Assembly (NCBI GenBank): GCA_964398225.1
Contig: CAYNLY010000001.1
Location: 1 to 64,000 of the forward strand
DNA: 64,000 nucleotides
Source: CAYNLY01 sp964398225
GTDB lineage: Bacteria; Pseudomonadota; Zetaproteobacteria; Mariprofundales; Mariprofundaceae
Reading direction: 5' to 3'
Shown: one piece after another, positions 61,293-64,000 of the stretch
Position numbering within the stretch: the stretch's first letter is position 1
Layout: the number at the start of each line of letters is the position of its first letter
The notes under the pieces: generated by a model
The model's input: only the letters and a program-made list of their open reading frames with translations
Databases searched by the model: none
Told to the model about the DNA's origin: nothing
Translations under genes and position numbers: made by a program

Positions 61293-62972
61293 ATGGGCGC
61301 AAACGCAGTGCAGAACCTGGGCAAGATGCGGCTGGGCGACCGGCTGATCAAGCTCGGCCTGATCGACGAGGAATGCCTGAAACTTGCGCTGCGCAAGCAG
61401 AAGAAGGACGGCATCCTGCTCGGCGAGGCGCTTGTCGAGCTGGGCTTCATCGACGAGGACGTCGTCACCAAGGTGCTGGCCTCGGACATCGACATCGACT
61501 TCGTCGATCTTCGCAATCTCGACGTGGATCCCGAGGCAATCGCCAAGGTTCCTCTGGCTATTGCGCGCAAATATCACGTGCTTCCCTATGCGGTCGACGA
61601 CTCCACCATATATGTGGCCATCGACGATCCCCTGAATCTCGTTCCGCTGGACATCATCTGGAAGCAGACGGGGCTCCGGGTTCAGCCGGCGGTGGCGCCG
61701 CTTGCCGACATCGAGGCCGCGATCGAACGCCATTATTCCTCGGTCGAAACCATCGACGACATCATCGACGAGATCATCGAGGGCAAGATCGACGAGCAGC
61801 AGCTCGAGGCCCCGGTGGTCCGGCTGCTGGACAAGGTCATCGCGCACGCTGTCCGCCACCATGCCACGGACGTTCACATCGAGCCGGCGGAGAAAACGCT
61901 CGGCATCCGGATGCGCGTGGACGGCCTTTTGCAGGATGTCTGCCTGCTTCCCGTCAATGTATTGGCGCCCCTGACATCCCGTGTCAAGATTTTGGCTAAA
62001 CTGGATCTGTCCGAACGGCGTCTTCCCCAGGACGGCAGCTTCGCCACCCGGATTGGCCATCGCCAGGTCGAGGTGCGGGTGTCAACCTTGCCAACCATCT
62101 ATGGCGAGAAGTCGGTGCTCCGGATCCTCGACCGGAGTTCGGTCGAGATGACGCTTGCCGGCATCGAGCTGCCGTATGCGATGCGGGAGCATCCGGAACA
62201 GCGGCTGCATCTGAACGATCCCTACGGGATGGTGCTCGTGACCGGTCCTACGGGCTCCGGCAAGACCACGACGCTGTATTCGATGCTCAACGCGGTGAAA
62301 TCGGACGAAAAGGCGATCTTCACGATCGAGGATCCGGTCGAATACCGGATCAAGGGCCTGCAGCAGGTGTCGGTGCGCGAGGAGATCGGATTCACGTTTT
62401 CCAATGTGCTCCGCTCCATCCTCCGGCAGGATCCCGACATCATCATGGTGGGCGAAATCCGCGACACCGACACAGCCTCACTGGCCGTGCAGGCCGCGCT
62501 CACCGGCCATCTCGTGCTTTCGACGCTGCACACGAACAACGCGATCGAGACGGTCTTCCGCCTGATCGAAATGGGTGTTGAGCCCTACCTGATTCCGCCG
62601 TCCCTGCACGGCGTGCTCGCCCAGAGGCTGGTCCGGCGGCTGTGCCCGCACTGCCGCAAGCCGATGCCCGAGCCGTTCGTCCGCTCGGTGGTCGAGGCGC
62701 ACGGGCTTGATCCCGATCGCGAATGGGTGTTCTGGCAGCCGGTCGGATGCCGGAACTGCGTGAACGGTTATGCCGGACGGATCGCGATTTTCGAATGGCT
62801 CGACCTGGACGAAAGGTTCCATGAGGTGATTCATCACCGGACGACGCTCGCCGAGCTCGAGCACGCCGCGCTCGAGGCGGGCTACCGGCCGATGGTCTTC
62901 GACGGCCTGGAAAAGGCCGCCGAGGGGCTGACGACCGTCAATGAGGTGCTGCGGGTGACCCGCCATGCCTGA
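61293..62972 (+). CDS. Type IV pilus / type II secretion assembly ATPase (PilB/GspE/MshE-like)
   Basis: A 559-residue ATPase. The N-terminus contains an MshEN/GspE-N domain (RLGDRLIKLGLIDEECLKLALRKQ). The motor domain has Walker A GPTGSGKT (about 318-325), the DPVEYRI and RQDPDIIMVGEIRD acidic boxes, HLVLSTLHTNNA, and a zinc tetracysteine (CPHC ... CRNC near 450). It powers pilin polymerisation. ATG 61293 has GAGGA (61283-61287) five bases upstream; a GTG three bases earlier is also in frame. It overlaps the platform gene by 8 bases. Confidence 0.93.
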   Translation: MGANAVQNLGKMRLGDRLIKLGLIDEECLKLALRKQKKDGILLGEALVELGFIDEDVVTKVLASDIDIDFVDLRNLDVDPEAIAKVPLAIARKYHVLPYAVDDSTIYVAIDDPLNLVPLDIIWKQTGLRVQPAVAPLADIEAAIERHYSSVETIDDIIDEIIEGKIDEQQLEAPVVRLLDKVIAHAVRHHATDVHIEPAEKTLGIRMRVDGLLQDVCLLPVNVLAPLTSRVKILAKLDLSERRLPQDGSFATRIGHRQVEVRVSTLPTIYGEKSVLRILDRSSVEMTLAGIELPYAMREHPEQRLHLNDPYGMVLVTGPTGSGKTTTLYSMLNAVKSDEKAIFTIEDPVEYRIKGLQQVSVREEIGFTFSNVLRSILRQDPDIIMVGEIRDTDTASLAVQAALTGHLVLSTLHTNNAIETVFRLIEMGVEPYLIPPSLHGVLAQRLVRRLCPHCRKPMPEPFVRSVVEAHGLDPDREWVFWQPVGCRNCVNGYAGRIAIFEWLDLDERFHEVIHHRTTLAELEHAALEAGYRPMVFDGLEKAAEGLTTVNEVLRVTRHA

Positions 62973-64000
62973 GTTTTCCTATGTCGCGGTCAGTCCCTCG
63001 GGGGAGCTCGAGCGCGGGCGGCTGAATCTGCCCTCGGAGCGCATTCTGGAGCATACGCTGGCCGAGCGGGGGCTGCAGCTGATCTCGAGCCGGCCGGCCT
63101 GGTCCTTGAAGCCCGGATTCGGCTCCCGGCGCATTACGCGGCGGGACATCATCGAGATGCTGATTCCCTGGCTTTCGATGGAGAAGGCGGGCGTGCCTCT
63201 GCTCGATGCGATCCGCGACTCGCTCGAGGAAATCGAGAATCCCGCGCTGCGCGACGTGGCCCGGAGCATCGCGGCCGATCTTGAGGCCGGCGAAAGCCTG
63301 GTGGATGCCGCGGCGAAGCATCCGAAGGTGTTCGACGAGCTCAGCCTCGGCATTCTGCGCGCCGGCGTGGAATCCGGGCGCCTGGATGCCTCCTTCGAGT
63401 TCCTGATCCGGCACCACACCTGGCTCGAGAAAATGAAAAAGAACGTGATGCAGCTGATGCTGGAGCCGGGGATTCTGCTCGTCGTGATCGTGCTGTTCAT
63501 CATCCTGATGTTCAGCTTTGTCGTGCCCCAGATCATGGAAACGGTGGCGATGTTCAATGTTCCGATGCCCTGGCCCACGCGGATGATGATGCACCTGAAT
63601 GCGTTCTTCCGTGCCTATGGGCTCTGGGTGCTCGCGGGACTGGGCCTTCTGTTTCTGGCGCTGCCCGCGATGTATCTGAAATGGGAAGCGTTCCGCGAGC
63701 GGGTGGATGCGTTCAAGCTCCGGATGCCTTTCTTCGGCCCGCTGAACCGAATGATCGTCGGCTCCCGCTTCGCGCATCACATGTCGGCGCTGTTCCGCTC
63801 CGGCATCAATCTCGTGGACGGTCTGGAGATCGCCGCCAAGGCGGTGGGCAATCGCGTGGCGGAAAAGGAGATTCTGGAAGCGCGGGATCGCGTCGTGCAG
63901 GGGCAGACGGTCTACGAGGCCATGAGCGCAACCACCGTGCTCAGCCCGATGGTGCTGCGCATGCTCAAGGTTGGCGAGGACTCCGGAAACATCGACGGCA
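62965..64000 (+). CDS. Type IV pilus platform protein (PilC/GspF/MshG-like), partial
   Basis: The first 345 codons; the gene runs off the right edge. It has the two-copy T2SS-F layout: a first domain with MLIPWLSMEKAGVPLLDAI and RAGVESGRL, membrane helices near LLVVIVLFIILMFSFVVPQI, and a second copy with ALFRSGINLVDGLEIAAKAV and LKVGEDSGN. PilC/GspF is the inner membrane platform driven by the ATPase. ATG 62965 overlaps the ATPase gene by 8 bases. Confidence 0.93.
   Translation, partial: MPEFSYVAVSPSGELERGRLNLPSERILEHTLAERGLQLISSRPAWSLKPGFGSRRITRRDIIEMLIPWLSMEKAGVPLLDAIRDSLEEIENPALRDVARSIAADLEAGESLVDAAAKHPKVFDELSLGILRAGVESGRLDASFEFLIRHHTWLEKMKKNVMQLMLEPGILLVVIVLFIILMFSFVVPQIMETVAMFNVPMPWPTRMMMHLNAFFRAYGLWVLAGLGLLFLALPAMYLKWEAFRERVDAFKLRMPFFGPLNRMIVGSRFAHHMSALFRSGINLVDGLEIAAKAVGNRVAEKEILEARDRVVQGQTVYEAMSATTVLSPMVLRMLKVGEDSGNIDG

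Overview
The window is a gene-dense, strongly GC-rich stretch of bacterial chromosome. I see 66 protein-coding genes, two of them cut by the window edges, and one tRNA. There is no insertion sequence, prophage, CRISPR array or rRNA, and no gene-free stretch longer than 300 bases. The content points to a flagellated, piliated, Gram-negative member of the Pseudomonadota. It has BamE, HldD, CmoA/CmoB, a lepA-lepB-DUF4845-rnc-era-recO-pdxJ-acpS cluster and a gmk-rpoZ-spoT-ridA cluster, which suggest a gamma- or beta-like lineage. A 514-residue MetG, a four-cysteine 63-residue ribosomal protein L28, a DUF4911-like gene between mltG and tmk, and pdxJ-acpS-nnr fit other proteobacterial lineages better. 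A deep-branching group is possible; I cannot name a genus.

Layout. 1-2.8 kb: an envelope and housekeeping operon on the minus strand (hldD, bamE, a small membrane protein, a gamma-glutamylcyclotransferase-like protein), then an HhH protein and a pentapeptide-repeat protein. 2.9-4.7 kb: an arsS-arsM arsenic pair. 4.7-8.4 kb: hemA-prfA-prmC. 8.5-13.6 kb: an M23 peptidase, a short Crp/Fnr regulator, malic enzyme, panE and tRNA-Val. 13.7-22.1 kb: recG, a TPR-sulfotransferase, then fliC-flaG-fliD-fliS-fliT. 22.2-34.7 kb: a permease, phosphomannomutase, a Rep-type helicase, a PilZ-like protein, nitronate monooxygenase, an RNA methyltransferase, an O-antigen ligase-like protein and ilvA. 34.7-42 kb: pabC-mltG-DUF4911-tmk-holB, metG, DUF2062 and fructosamine kinase. 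42-47 kb: cmoAB, a UmuD/LexA-like repressor with a Y-family polymerase, and cardiolipin synthase. 47-60.2 kb: the lepA and spoT housekeeping clusters, with nnr, an alanine symporter and a ferredoxin between them. 60.3-64 kb: rpmB, then a type IV pilin, its assembly ATPase and the start of the platform protein.

Regulatory sequence is unusually readable here. Three FliA (sigma-28) promoters share the same spacing: before fliC, before fliS and, unexpectedly, before the Crp/Fnr-type regulator gene. A sigma-54 promoter precedes the pilin. A perfect 16-bp palindrome fills the spacer of the promoter of the UmuD-like repressor/polymerase operon. Two near-identical GTGAT-N4-RTCAC boxes lie at almost the same distance upstream of two predicted promoters; the Crp/Fnr protein encoded at 9.6 kb is a candidate binder. 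Several genes have a -10 box only 6-9 bases before the start codon and no Shine-Dalgarno sequence, which predicts leaderless or nearly leaderless mRNAs.

The most interesting leads are the sigma-28-controlled Crp/Fnr regulon, the self-contained SOS-like repressor/polymerase unit, the TPR-sulfotransferase abutting the flagellin promoter, the set of predicted leaderless transcripts, and convergent genes that share a CTAG as both stop codons. All promoter and operator calls are by eye and are inference. Protein calls rest on motifs and family recognition, not on database searches.
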